DNA from: Branchipolynoe longqiensis
Taxonomy: Eukaryota > Annelida > Polychaeta > Phyllodocida > Polynoidae
Reading direction: 5' to 3'
Assembly: GCA_030323885.1 (NCBI GenBank)
Contig: CM059187.1
Span: forward strand, 137,302,415 to 137,366,414
DNA: 64,000 nucleotides
Below are positions 39,567 through 52,900 of this stretch, one piece after another. The translations under genes were made by a program, and so were the position numbers. The notes beneath the pieces were generated by a model. It worked only from the letters and a program-made list of their open reading frames with translations. It searched no databases and was not told the origin of the DNA. How positions within the stretch are numbered: position 1 is the first letter of the stretch; each line of letters starts with the position of its first letter.

Positions 39567-39899
39567 AAGGTTGCATAGTCCAATGATTTTCATAACAAAA
39601 ACTATTACCCAGATTTGATTCTACATGTCTAACTTAGATAATGGTGCACTTATTAAATACCTGTTGCTACATGGGCATATTAAATCTATTTAAATATTAC
39701 TTCTGAAGCCTATGGTGTCAGAATTTTGACGTGCATCCCCACATTTGTGTATGTTTTCACTTCAAATATCTTCAAAGTTAACCATTTATAAATATAATAA
39801 AAGTTACTTCAAATTAAAGTGAGCTCGATTATAACAATTAAACAATAGTTATATTTTTAAAATGACCGAAACTCAAAACCATCAGATGACGCAACTGTA
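39567..39899. mobile_element. TTAA MITE, full but decayed copy
   Basis: TTAAGGTTGCATAGTCCAAT to ACCATCAGATGACGCAACTG. Confidence 0.82.
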
Positions 39900-39956
39900 A
39901 TAGATTATGCAATTTTATGTATGTACGAAGAGGCACTGCACTACACACTACTTAAG

Positions 39957-40445
39957 CCCCCAGTCACACAACGTTTGCGACAACAAAAAAGCTAGGTGGT
40001 CGGCAACCTTCTTGCGACCAAAGCAAAAAAATGTCAGGGGAGGGGAAAGGGTTGGTGACTGATCACCGAAGACCAGGGAAGACTAGTTGGCGAGAGGTTT
40101 GTGACTGGTTTGTGACCAATCGGTGTTCAGTTGCAGATCAGTCACAAATTATTTCCTGACCACTCACCAACTGATCACCGAGTGGTTGCAGGTGCTTGGC
40201 AGTGGTGCAATGATTGGCGACCAGTCGGTGATGGTCCCCCTGATTGATTGCCAACCTATGTATTGGAGATCTGGCACCATTTTGACCGCAATGAGGTTTT
40301 TGGTGCAAAAACTGCAACCTCCTTGCGACCAAAATGGTGGTCCGGAAGTTGGCGACCAGTGAGGACCAAATAAAGACCTTGTGACCACCCATTTCTTTTT
40401 GTCGCAAAGCGGTCGCAAATGGTCGCAAGTGAGATGTGACTAGGG
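39957..40445. mobile_element. Foldback element rich in GCGACCA
   Basis: Ends CCCAGTCACACAACGTTTGC and GTCGCAAGTGAGATGTGACT AGGG; multiple inverted GCGACCA/TGGTCGC copies, so it should fold extensively. Confidence 0.7.
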
Positions 40446-40559
40446 TCTAAACATATGACTTATAATAATGATGATGATGTGAAGTGATGATGATGATGCC
40501 TTTTACATGCAACATATGCATTTGTCTCCTATGCATATATTCCAAACACCTCGGCGTGA

Positions 40560-40622
40560 ATATTGCCTATGCTGCCGACACGGCGTAAAGCAACCACCAA
40601 TCAATCAATCATATTCCAAACA
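40560..40622 (+). mobile_element. SINE-like 3' tail before METTL25 exon 1
   Basis: ATGCTGCCGACACGGCGTAA then CAACCACCAATCAATCAATC, a tail with an ATCA repeat. It fuses in frame with the METTL25 reading frame, so the annotated start should not be placed in it. Confidence 0.5.
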
Positions 40623-40917
40623 GGCACTACCAGACAATGAGCACAACAGAGCGGGATTCTCCATGGAAGACTTTATCCTTCCACCTTACTACGAGAAACA
40701 GGCGGCTCTCACGACCAAGGGACTCCCATCGGGGGAACCTGTCCTAGGCACAGCGCCTCCGTATGGGACACGCGCACCAGATCTGCAATGCAAGTCTCCT
40801 GTAACTGAGGCGTACTTTGCAGACGCGCTCAAATTCCTGTCAACGTTTTCATGGATTTATGACGTTCAACTGACGCATATCTTGACTACTTCCACCCTTA
40901 AACAATTCCCTATAGAG
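40623..40917 (+). CDS. METTL25: METTL25 first coding exon, residues 1-85
   Basis: Start chosen at ATG 40663 (MEDFILPPYYEKQ). The frame is open upstream into a SINE-like tail (TCAATCAATCA), so an acceptor at ..ccaaacag|GC (40623) or a transcription start nearby is likely. Donor TAGAG|gtaggc. It encodes SPVTEAYFADALKFLSTFSW and ILTTSTLKQFPIE. The 5' boundary is uncertain. Confidence 0.82.
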
Positions 40918-43900
40918 GTAGGCAGATCACCGTTACTGCTATCTGATTGGTGCATCCAACGAGTTGTGCCCTTTTAATTAAATAGAAATTGGATAGAGTT
41001 AATAAGTTTCTAGTTTATTATCAATGTATTCTAGATTCATTTTTTTGTGAGCAATGTTGGTATGGCTCACAATTGTCCTTGCTTCTCTATGTGACTTGAA
41101 ACCTTGATGTCTACTGCTTTCTCACACAAACACAAAAGTTATCAATGAATTCATCCTTTTGAGATATACGTATAGTAGTTTCTTCCTTATTGAAATATAG
41201 AATTAAAAAATATAATGAACACATGTCGTATACAGGGATGAAAGATTTCTTCGATTTCGCGAATTTCTGCGATTTTTTTATAGTCACCGATTAACGTTCA
41301 CGAAATGCCAATATATGACAGCAATTGGTTAGTCTGAATCCCATTCTTGTATGACTTTGGATGTGGCTCGAACATAAAACCCATACGGGAAATAATAGTC
41401 ACAATAAGGACAGTTGAAACCTAACTTTATTCTGCGATTTCCTGACAGTGTTAATCCTATGGGGTAAAATCTGTGTTTTCGTGGAAATTCACCATTAGTT
41501 CTGCCGGAACTCGCTAGGTGGTGCCAAGATCTTGGCCTGATTTCCGGTTTTTTTTACCGGCGACCACTTTCATCCCTGCTTATAATAGTTATATCAGCAT
41601 TAGAGAATGTCTATATATATCACAAGCAGTAAATTGCAACTTCTAACTTATTACATGCAGAATTACTACATTTAAATTCATGGCAAATGACTTCGCACTG
41701 TTGAATAATCTCGAATATAAATACAGTACAATCCCGTTAAACCAAGTTCGGTTAAACCAAACGATCGGTTAATCCAAACTTTTTTTGGCGGCCCAGCAAA
41801 TTACTACCATTTATCATATAAAAAAGTTGGTTAAACCAAACAAAATTGTCGGGGCCAAGGCCACTTCCGGTATGGTTAAACCAAACTTTCATGTGGTTAT
41901 AAGGTCATCTGAGACTTTTTATATGATTGTCGTGGGGGTGATGAAAATGGGAAATACTGCACCTAGAGCGGGACTCGAACCCACATCACTTTGCATTCCG
42001 GGCCAGTGTGCTAACCATTACACCACCTAGGCTCCCTGATATCAACACACTCCCCACGCCTACCTGTCTATGTGGTTACTTGCCTGAGAGGTCAGTGCAG
42101 ACCACTACACTCGTCCCCCTGGAATTGTAAGTCTTGTAATGCTTACAATTACATACATACAGGCAATGCACTTACACATACATTTTACCTCGGTACAACG
42201 CCTCGGCTACTCGAGACCGAGGGAGAAGGAAGCAACACCCGGTACATCAATTAGCATATTCCACTCGTAACGGGAGGACGTTACGAGTTGTACGAGCAGT
42301 TTTTGCAAGATTTTGACACGTTAACGAGTGAGTACGCGTTAAATATTTGGAGGAATTGTTTATAAATGTTTCACGCACATATTTGTCGCTTTGAGTAGCG
42401 TTTTTGAACGATATTTTGTCGTTTTGTAACGATTGTGCGTGGGTTTGCCGGTGCGTAGTATGATTACACCGCCATTTGTTTTTGCCACCCGTTGCCGAAC
42501 GGAGAGCGGATTGACAGGAGTCAATCTTCGTTTAGTTAGTAATGGGAAATCGATGCCTTACGCGTCTGTATTTGATAGATTTCTCAAGGTTTAGGTGAAC
42601 CCCCGAGTGTGTTAATATTTTCTCCGGCTTATTGGTGTAGTAGCCATAGGAAGGAGAAGTGTAGCACACAGAGGGAGTGGCAGGAACTACACTGGTCCTG
42701 ACCCGTCGTAACTGTACACTGGTATCCCAGTGGTATGGTTTTCGACTTAAATATAGCTTATACGCCTCGCATAAACCGGTGTAAATACGGTTATTATGCT
42801 TTATAGTGCTTCTAGCCATGTGTACCTCTGCCCTGTTGGCCAGATGAGGCTTGTATTTGGCCTAAAAACGTGTATTTTGCTTGGTTTTAGGCACGTCGAT
42901 ATGGCGGCGAAGCAGAGTAGCGCGGGGGCGTCGCCCATAACAGACCGTGAGGAGAACCCTGCATTGGCTTCGGGCCAGTCAGAAGGGTCTTCACCTAGGG
43001 CAGGGCTCTCCAGTAAGGAAGACAAGATTGCCCTAATGATACGTGAGCAACTTCAACAGTTGTTACCCGATCCCAGGCAGCCGCCGGGGGATCGCGGGTT
43101 CGACTCTCGGTCACGGAAACGCCGGCATCAAGTTTCGGATTCCGAATCGGAGTGGGAAGATGCCTCACGGGCGCAGCAGTCAACCGACTCTGAGGTGTTA
43201 CAGTCTGCGAAGTCTAAGAAGACTAAGAGGGATTCATCGGAAGGTGATGAGTACTACCGAAAACGTAGTAAATCCCGAAGGCCCAAGAAAGTGAAGAAGT
43301 CTAAGTCTAAGAAGAAGAAGAAGAAATCTTCTTCTTCCGACTCTTCGTCGGGTTCCACAACTACCGACACGGATTCTGAAGCGTCGCATAAAGGGAAGTA
43401 TGCGGACATTACGACAAAGGTAATGAAGAAGATAAGATTGGACAAGCGTAAGAAAATCAACACGTGTTCGTTGATGCGTAAAAATGTGCGCGGCCATTTT
43501 CATACGTTTAAACCTGTGGTGGTTATAAATAAACTCGCCGAGCAGTACACGGGGGTTAAAGGACTCCCTGAGGCGACCATGAAGGACATGGATGAAGATG
43601 TCACAATGAGTGAAGATCGGAAACGAATGGAGGCATCTTTGAGCATGGCGCATAAAGGGGTGCTGGTTGCGTTGGCGGCTATTATGCCTATAGCCAACCG
43701 TATGATGACGGACCATAAGTTCACCACTCTTTGTGAGGATATGAACGCGGGTGTGGCAGCATTAACGGCAACCAGTAACTTCCTCTCATATCGCAGATAT
43801 GAGAATGTGTTCAAGTCAGTAACCACAGAGGCAGGAAAGGAGGTGGCGAGATCCAAGAAAGTGGTAGATAATGATGGAAAAGAATACACATTGTTTCTTC

Positions 43901-46900
43901 CTCCGAAGCCGGTCAAAGGAAAGCCACTGGATGCAACGAAGATGTTCGGAGGGCAGCTGCAGTACTTGTTTAAACAAGTGGAGACGGCAGCCAAACAATC
44001 CAAACACCATGAGGTGAAGAAAGAGAGTCTGGGGAAATATAAGAAATTTAGAACGGATTTTCGGGGCAGGCGAACCGGCCAACGAGGAGGACGCCCAGGC
44101 AGCTCCAGCTACGAAAGTCAGAGAGGCCGAGGGCAGAGAGAGAGAAACCAGTTCGGATGGAACGACGGCAACCGTCCGTTCAGGGGGAATCCGCCCTACA
44201 AGCCGCTCCCCAGGCCTGCCAACAGCAACAGCAACAGCAACAAGTAGAGGTGTCGACTCAAACTTCAGTAAGCGATTTTCACGCTGGGAATATAGCCAAT
44301 AATTTTTCGGCTTGGCAAAATATTACGAGTAATGTTGAAGTTTTGGAGATTGTTAGAGGAATTGAGATTCCTTTTTTAAACGTTCCCGCTCAAAGGAGCA
44401 TACCGTTTCCTTACCGTCTGTCTTTTGACGAACATCAAGCTTTAGATAAGCAAGTGACAAATTTTTGTGCTAAAGGAATAGTGGAACCAGTTCAACACAT
44501 TGAAGGCGAATATATATCTAATATTTTTTCTAGACCTAAACCTAATGGAGATGTTAGGATGATTTTGGATTTGACTAAGTTGAATAAACTAGTGGTTTAT
44601 AAACATTTTAAAATGTTTTCTCTAGAGACGGCGAGGGACTTGGTGACACCAGGTTCTTGGCTCGCGAGTGTAGATCTAAGGGATGCTTATTACACTATCC
44701 CCATTGCTCAAACTTCTAGGAAGTTTTTGAGATTTTTATGGGGGGGTCAGCTTTTTGAGTTTACGTGTCTACCGAACGGGTTGGCTTGTGCTCCTCGTTT
44801 GTTTACGAAATTACTTAAACCAGTTTTTCCTGAGATGGCGAAGAAAGGCCATGTAATGTTTCCTTATATTGATGATTCTTTTATTGTTGCGCAGACACAA
44901 CAACAATGTTTGATAGCCATAAAAGATTTATGTGATGCTTTAACGGAAGTAGGTTTCTACATTCATAGTACTAAATCAGTTTTAATCCCCACAAAGAAAT
45001 TAAAGTGTTTAGGTTTCTTTATAGATACTGTATATATGACGGCGTCTTTGACGCCGGAGAAAATTGAGAAATTCAAGACCACGGCTTGTGAATTGTTGGG
45101 GTTGAAAAGACCAAAGATAAGAGAAGTAGCAGTGTTAGTGGGGATTATGGTAGTGTATTCGCCCGTTATTTTATATGGTAAAGCACATATTAAGTCTTTG
45201 GAAATAGATAAAAATGTGGCGTTGTCAAAAAATAAAGGAGATTTTGAACGTCTTATGATCATTTCGGAAGATGGTCGAAAAGATATCGACTGGTGGCTAA
45301 GCCACGTTAGTAACTCTCATAATCCGATTAGAATGGGGGAGCCTAATACGGTTGTTACCACAGATGCCTCGTTGGAAGGCTGGGGTGCTCATAGAGAGGC
45401 GCTGGCTACAGGGGCCGTTGGCTAGAGGAAGAGACAGATGATCATATTAATGTTTTAGAACTCCGAGCTATTTATTTAGGTTTAAAGAGTTTGGTAGATG
45501 TGCCTGAAACTATTGTTCAAGTTTTGACGGATAATACTACAGCTATGGCGTATATTAGGAATATGGGTGGAACGAAGTCCAAGGCGTGTAACAAATTAGC
45601 AAGACAAATTTGGGATTGGGCTCAAAAACACCAAGTTTGGTTAACAGTTGCACATATTCCAGGTAACCAAAATACGTTAGCGGATTTTAAAAGTTGTTGT
45701 TTTCATGATCATTTAGAATGGTCTTTGAGTGATAATATTTTTGAGGAAATTTGTAAAAAGTGGGGTTTTCCAGAAGTAGATTTGTTTGCTTCGCGGAGGA
45801 ATAACAAAGTTGATAGATATGTTTCTTGGCACCCAGAGCCAGAATCCTGGAAAGTGGATGCTTTTTCGATGACTTGGAATGATAAATTTTATTATATTTT
45901 TCCCCCTTTTGCCTTAATCAGCAAGGTAGCCAGGAAAATCAGGCTAGACAATGCGCATGCAATGCTAATAGTGCCGGAGTGGAACACGCAGCCCTGGAGG
46001 GCAGCAGTGGAATGGGGAGCGAGAGACTGTTTACGATTCCCAAGAGGTCCGCTGAACCTTCGTTACCAAGGAAAAGTAACGAACACGGGAGACGTGTCCA
46101 CAACACCCCTATTGGCATTCCTTTTTTAGCTAACTATTTGCAAAAGTTTGGTTTAGATAAAATTACCCAGGATAGGCTAATTGCGCATGCGTGGCGACCA
46201 GGAACTGTAAAATTATATACATCTTATTTAAGGAAATGGGGTGTTTATTGCTTAGTACATAAAGTAAAGCCTATGAACCCTTTGATTGCTCAAGTTACAC
46301 GATTTCTGCGGATGATGGAAGATGATGGCCTGGGTTATGGAGCTATTAATACAGCGAGATGTGCCCTTTCGGTAATTCTTCCCAGGATTGAAGGACAAAC
46401 AGTGGGGAAATTTCATGTTATTCACTGGTTTATGAGGGGAGTTTATTTTAGGAATCCTCCTAAGCCGAAGTATAATAGATTTTGGGATGTTTCAGTAGTA
46501 TTTAAGCTGTTCCAGCAATGGCCTAGTAATAGACATTTATCGATTAAACAGTTAGGCTTTAAATTGGCTGTGTTGTTACTGTTGGTAACTGGACACAGAG
46601 GCCAAACGATTGTTGCCCTTTCACTTCAGGGCTTAGATATAGGTGATAAGGAGGGTACGTTTGATTTGGATAAGTTGTTAAAATCAAACCGTTTAGGAGA
46701 CCCACTCTCTTCGATTCGTTTGACGAGTTTCCCAAAGGATAGGAAACTTTGTGTGGTGTCCGCTATTAAAGTGTATATTTCCAAGACAGAGGCAATTAGG
46801 AATTCTCACCAGCTTCTGATAAGTTTCATTAAGCCACATAAGGCTATCTCCAGAGACACGCTCGCAAGATGGACGATGATTGTGCTCAAGGCAGCAGGTG

Positions 46901-49900
46901 TTGATACGCAACGCTATGCTTCGCATTCTACGCGAGGTGCGATGGCTTCAAAAGCAAGACATTTGGGGATCTCGGTTAAGAAGATCCTGGCACACGCCGG
47001 CTGGAAGACGGCGAAGTCGTTTGCAAAACATTACAACAAACGACTTGAGAAGACAAGTGGGGTTGCTACCCGACTACTCACCAACTAAGAAGGTCACGTG
47101 AGTGTGAACAGTTTATGTTATGATTGTTCTGATTGTTACATTGTTGATGTACATGATTGAGGATAAAAATGGGGCTACGTAAAGTCTCCCTCGGCCTCGA
47201 GTAGCCGAGGCGTTGTACCGAGGTAAAATAGTATAGTTAGACGAATCTTACCTTGGTACAGATGATGGATAACTCTTGTTTTCCCGAGGTACAAGCCTCG
47301 GGTAGTCGTGGGCTAGGGCCCACCCACCACACCCTGTCACGACTATTACGTTGGCTTGTGCCAAAGTGGGAAAGCATGAGGACTTCCAATCATTATGCGC
47401 ATTTTTATCCTGAATAGTTTTGTAAAGATTGACGTACCGGATGTTGCTTCCTTCTCCCTAGCCCACGACTACCCGAGGCTTGTACCTCGGGAAAACAAGA
47501 GTTATCCATCATCTGTACCAAGGTAAGATTCGTCTAACTATACTATACACAGGGTAGGTTCAACAACCATACAGCGCAAAGCTTGTACAGGATCCTGATC
47601 ACGGAAACCAGTGTCGTGGGGGTGATGAAAATGGGAAATACTGCGCCTAGAGCGGGACTCGAACCCACATCTCTTTGCATTCCGGACCAGTGTGCTAACC
47701 ATTACACCACCTAGGCTCCCTGATATCAACACACTCCCCACGCCTACCTGTCTATGTGGTTACTTGCCTGAGAGGTCAGTGCAGACCACTACATGATAAA
47801 TGGTAATATTTTGCGGTCCGCCGGAAAAAAGTTTGGATTAATCGATCGTTTGGTTTAACTGAGCTTGGTTTAACTGGGTTAGAGTTAGACTGTATATACA
47901 TAACATAAAAACAATAATCAGTGTCCACATACATTGTATAATGCATTCATAATGCACCCCCGTTTTTGCCAAAGCCAAGTCAAAGTCAAAGCCAAAGCTC
48001 GGTTAAACTAATGATCGGTTAATCCAAACAAATTTCTATGGTCCCTTCAAGTTTGGTTTAACGGGGTTATATTGTATATAGCTAACTACTAGTGTACAGG
48101 CAGGGCAAAGCTGGGACTCCGCAGGTAGTATCGTTTCTGATGTCCATTTCATCCATTATTTGATCAAGCTTCATCAAAATGCAAAAAGTGTTCATGTTGT
48201 TCTCTATAAGTTAAGTTACTGCAATGGATATTACCACCGTGTGACATTTATGTTTCTACTTGTCTTTTCAGTGGTCACTGTACCTTAAAGATTTATCATT
48301 TGAGGAGCTAAATGACTTACCTTCGAATCCAAATCTGGTATGATTGATTTTGTCTATTCCAATTATAAGGAGGTACTTAAAAATATAATAGTTCATATAG
48401 ATCAAGTATCATTTTATAATTTAGAGAAAATATTAAATACCAGGAAGAATGATATATGTATTATATCGATCGCTTTATTTGGGTCCCAACAATAACATTG
48501 TAAGGATATTGTAACTCTCTAAACCGACCACCTCCCTAATTGGACCACTTAAAGTCAGTCCCATGGTCGGTCGATTTAGAATAGTTTATAGGAATAGCTA
48601 TGACTGCTCTCAAAGTACTCATCATACTCAAACTTGTTTCTCTCCCGTCCTGATATAACCTTAGATGTTGCCAGGACGTAAAACTCCAACAACCAACCAA
48701 CCTTTCTCTCTCCCATGCAGCCAGCTATGCCGAGCAGTTTAAGTGACTTCATTAGTATGTGCTGCCGGTTGTCCGTAACCAGGAGTAAGCCTGAGGGCGT
48801 GCAGATAGAACAGCTACCCAATGACGTCATCAAGGGTATGAACCCTAAGAAGCGACATGAGGTGGCCCGGATGTCAGCGCTGGTAACTCAAGTTAGCTTA
48901 AGCAGTAACTGCCCTCTGGTGGTAGACATTGGGGCTGGACTGGTGAGCTAATTTCACTGAATCAATTGTTGTTATTAAAGCCGCATAGTCCGATAAAAAA
49001 TTCAAATTTTCAAGACCAAAGCAGGTATCTAGCTTTTTTTCTACATATCTAACTTAAGTACTGGTGCACTTATTAAACATTTGTCACCACACAGAAGCAA
49101 ATACTGGGGTAATTTAATAGAACCTGTTACTGCAGAAGCCTATGGTGTCAGAGTTTTAGCATACTTGCCTAAATTAATTTTGCATGGTTGTACTTCAAAT
49201 ATCTCAACGGTTAGCCAATTAAAATCAAAATTACTTCAATCTAAAGTATGGTAGATTATAATAATCAACCTAATATATGTATCTCAGAAGATGACTAGAG
49301 CCGTGTTCACACGGGTGAGTTAAGCCGATTCATATAAATCGCCTTGCCTAGTTCGCCTCACATTTGCCGTGTGAACGCGATGCTGAGGCGGATTAGGGCT
49401 GAATCGATTCATATGATTCGCTTCATATAAACCACTTGTCGAGGTAGTTTATATGAAGCGAACTAGCTTAGGTCGGCCCATCTCGCCCGTGTGAACGCAA
49501 CCGACTTACTTGAGGCGGATTAAGGACGTGACAGTCGAGACCTGAGTTTGTTGACTTTCCAGTAAATTTGCTTTATGAACCTGTTAGAGGTGCACATATA
49601 TTTTTTTCATCATATATTTTTATGGTTTCACTGCCCAGCAGAAGTTTTGACCGTTCCAAACCAATATGATTCAGTCAATACATATCTAGGTCGAACCCAC
49701 ACTCTCTCGTGCCGACGTCTACGAACCCAAAATGGCGCTGGTTAGTCTGGAGTTGCTCATGCGCAGATATCGATTTCCGGCCCAAGTACTGCCCGTGTGA
49801 ACACGACACTAGTTCGGTTCATATTATCCGCCTTGTCTAAATCGCTTTACATTTTCCCCGTGTGAACACGGCTTAAGACTCAAAGCCATCGGACCATGCA

Positions 49901-52900
49901 ACTTTAAATGCATTGGTTAAGTAGGGGCAATTCCAATGGTGTATTTGATACTGTTGTTATTTTCTAGGCTCTGCCCACATGCACAATTAGCAAATGTAAG
50001 CGGGGGTAGCTGAGCCATCAAACAGGATATTTGAAGAATTAGTTTTGTTAAATTTGTTGGTTATGCAGGGAAAATTTCAATTGCGGGAACTTGCTCCTGA
50101 ACTGCTCCATGTTCTACCTTAGTAATGCCGAGGAATACACTACGTAGCAACAAACATGCATTTTTACGCAGAATACATTGACTCGGCCAGAGTTCGAACC
50201 TGCGCTTCCATTCCAACGACCTGCCATTCAAGAAGCGGGCACTCAACTCCTTTGACCGTCTGATGATCACTGTGAAATAAAATTAGAAATGCGTATGCGA
50301 AGTGAATTTTTATATAATATTATTTAATTAAAAGAAATATCCAATTGACTGTTTGAAATACGGTAGGTACATTTATCTTTATTTGCTATATATATTTAAT
50401 TTTACGGTCTTAGTGATATACAGTAAAACCTCTCTAACTGACCACCTCCACTGATCGACCACGCCTCTATATCGATTGCTTTATTTGGGTCTCAAACGAT
50501 CGCCCATTCAATACCATTGTAACGACAGAAAATAACTCCCTAAACCGACCACCTCCCTAAATGGACCATTTAAAGTCGGTCCTATGGTTGTTCGATTTAG
50601 AGAGGTTTTACTGTATTTAATTGCATTGTTCTACAACTTTATTGAATGCTATTGTTCGTATATGAACTACCGCATCATTTGGTGTTTCGCGCATCCTTAC
50701 CTGTGGCACTGTTTTACTACAGGGTTATTTGAGTGTGGTGCTCGCGCGGAATTCTGCGCTACACGTTCTGGCATTGGAATGTAAAGAAGTGCTGACTCAT
50801 GGTACTGAGACTAGGGCTATTGACCAAGGCAAGTAAATTGAGCATTGTCATTGTTTTTGTTGCTGCATTTTCGCCTATGGTGTCAAGAGTCTTGGCGTTT
50901 TTTCCCAAATTAAGTGTCCATGGTTGCACTTCAAATATCTCAAAAGTTAGCCATTTAAAATAAAAGTTACTTCAAACTTAAGTACGGTAAATCATAATGA
51001 TCAACCTAATATATTTATCTGAGAAAATGACAGAAACCCAAAACCATCGGACTATGCAACTTTAAGTAAAGCTCTAAATACTGTGTGAATATCTTCCTTT
51101 TCTCTTCTTTAAAAAAAAATTAATTGAAGATCTGAGAAAATGACAGAAACCCAAAACCATCGGACTATGCAACTTTAAGTAAAGCTCTAAATACTGTGTG
51201 AATATCGTCCTTTTCTCTTCTTTAAAAAAAAAATTAATTGAAGGATATTAAAATTAATATTTGATGTTTTTACAGGGTTATCGGAAAATATTGACACCCT
51301 CACATACAATCTACAAGACAGCGACAATAACTTCCAGGTACTGCGAGAAATCCTAAGAAAGAAGTTAGGAGATTGCACTGTGCAGGAACATGTGAAATCT
51401 GAAAATAGGCTCCTATCACAAACGCCTAACTTGCCAACCCATTTACAGGTGGATAATCTTACTACTAATAGAACCGACCGGAGACCAATTAATCTGGAGG
51501 AGGAAGGTCTCTACCTTAATTCTCCGACTAACTCACAGACACATATCCCCAAGAGTGCACTGCCTGATGAGTCTGAAGCCCAGGCCGCCATGGGTGGCTG
51601 TGATGTCCCGGGTGTCCCTGCAGGTGGCGCCACTGTCCCCGAGGTGTCGGGCCCTCTTGCCGGCCCTGTCGCCTCACCGGCCCCGGGGATCTGCCTGGTC
51701 GGTCTACACTGCTGCGGCTCACTGACGCCGACACTGATGAAGATGTTCGTCTCCACTCCAGAGCTGCGCAGCCTCGTCTGTGTCAGCTGCTGCTACCACA
51801 GCCTGCACCAACAACGTAATTACATTATGGCTGGTTGTTTGTTGGAGTTTTACGTCCTGGCATCATCTAAGGTCATATCAGGACGGTTACCGACTTGTGA
51901 CAGTGTGCATTCATGGCGACTTTATAGTGTTGCCCCACTGGGAAATCAGGGCGGTGGCACCATGACCTGATATCCCACTCAGTCACATTATTATCATGAC
52001 ACTGAGCTAACACCCAGTCCTTGTCCTATCCTATTAATGCCGAGCGCCAGGCTAGGAAGCGACTAGTATCAATTTTTAAGTCATTGGTTTGACTCGAAGC
52101 TAACCAGTCCTTGCCCTCTCCTAATAATACTGAGTGCCTGGCTGGGAAGCGACAAGTACTCATTTTTAATTCTTTGGTTTTGACAGGTGCTGGTGGCCTG
52201 GTCTCCCAGTGGGGCAGCACTATAAAGTCGCATTGAGTGTGTACTGTCACAAATTGGTACCCATCCTGATATGACCTTAGATATTACCAGGACGTAAAAC
52301 TTTAAAAGATCTGACCACTTAATTTTATTTACATGATACATCTTAACCATATATGCTCAATCCAGAAGATCAACTCTATTGCACTTAGAATGGGCTAGTT
52401 GAGCTCCAACCCAGTAGGTACGCCAAACTTCCGGTTTTTCATTTTCCAATGTTATCAACCCTGCAATATCATTAATATAGTAAAACCGAATTCCCAAGGG
52501 GGAGGCTAAGGACTAACACATGTACATATATACATAAACAATTCCCAGACTGATAGAGGTGGAACATGAAATCACCAAAATCCAGCAAACGGAAATGGAA
52601 ATAGCCCTATATGGTGGCCGCCATTTGTATACTCGTGTTGAATAATCAAAATCCAGCGAACGTAAATCGCTCATCGAACTTCGCTACACAGCAAACAGGG
52701 TGGACGACAGCGATTGGTTAATAATATACTCGTGTTGATAAATAAATAAATCAATAAATCAATAATTCTCCAAGCATTTAGCGGGGGTCGGTCCTAAGCA
52801 TTGCTTATTCATATTATTATATCAATCTTACGGAGTATTGTGTCCAAAATGCACCACAAAGCAGCTAAGATTAAAAATAATTATGGGAGTACCCCCAGGT

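Larger units (their letters stand above)
42182..47546 (+). mobile_element. DIRS-like retrotransposon, nearly intact, in METTL25 intron 1
   Basis: Tyrosine-recombinase retrotransposon. It has 45-bp inverted terminal repeats (42182-42226 and 47185-47229, two mismatches or fewer) with core ACCTCGGTACAACGCCTCGG. Order: gag-like ORF, RT/RNase H ORF, methyltransferase-like region, tyrosine recombinase. No integrase or protease is seen. Inverted rather than split direct repeats favour DIRS over Ngaro/PAT. The right TIR is followed at once by a ~319-bp palindromic module (47228-47546), also present beside the second copy. One 1-nt frameshift is visible. Sense orientation relative to METTL25. Confidence 0.9.

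Noticed and set aside
40507..40662. Earlier METTL25 start at an upstream in-frame Met
   Set aside because: The upstream part is a SINE-like tail and low-complexity DNA; family N-termini begin closer to 40663.
43043..44082. Several ORFs on both strands within the DIRS gag
   Set aside because: Shadows of ORF1, which has a homologue in the same frame in the second copy.
44157..47088. Classification as an LTR retrovirus-like element
   Set aside because: No protease or DDE integrase; tyrosine recombinase and inverted repeats identify DIRS.
51511..51756. Minus-strand Pro/Gly-rich ORFs in METTL25 exon 5
   Set aside because: Shadow of the GC-rich low-complexity part of exon 5.
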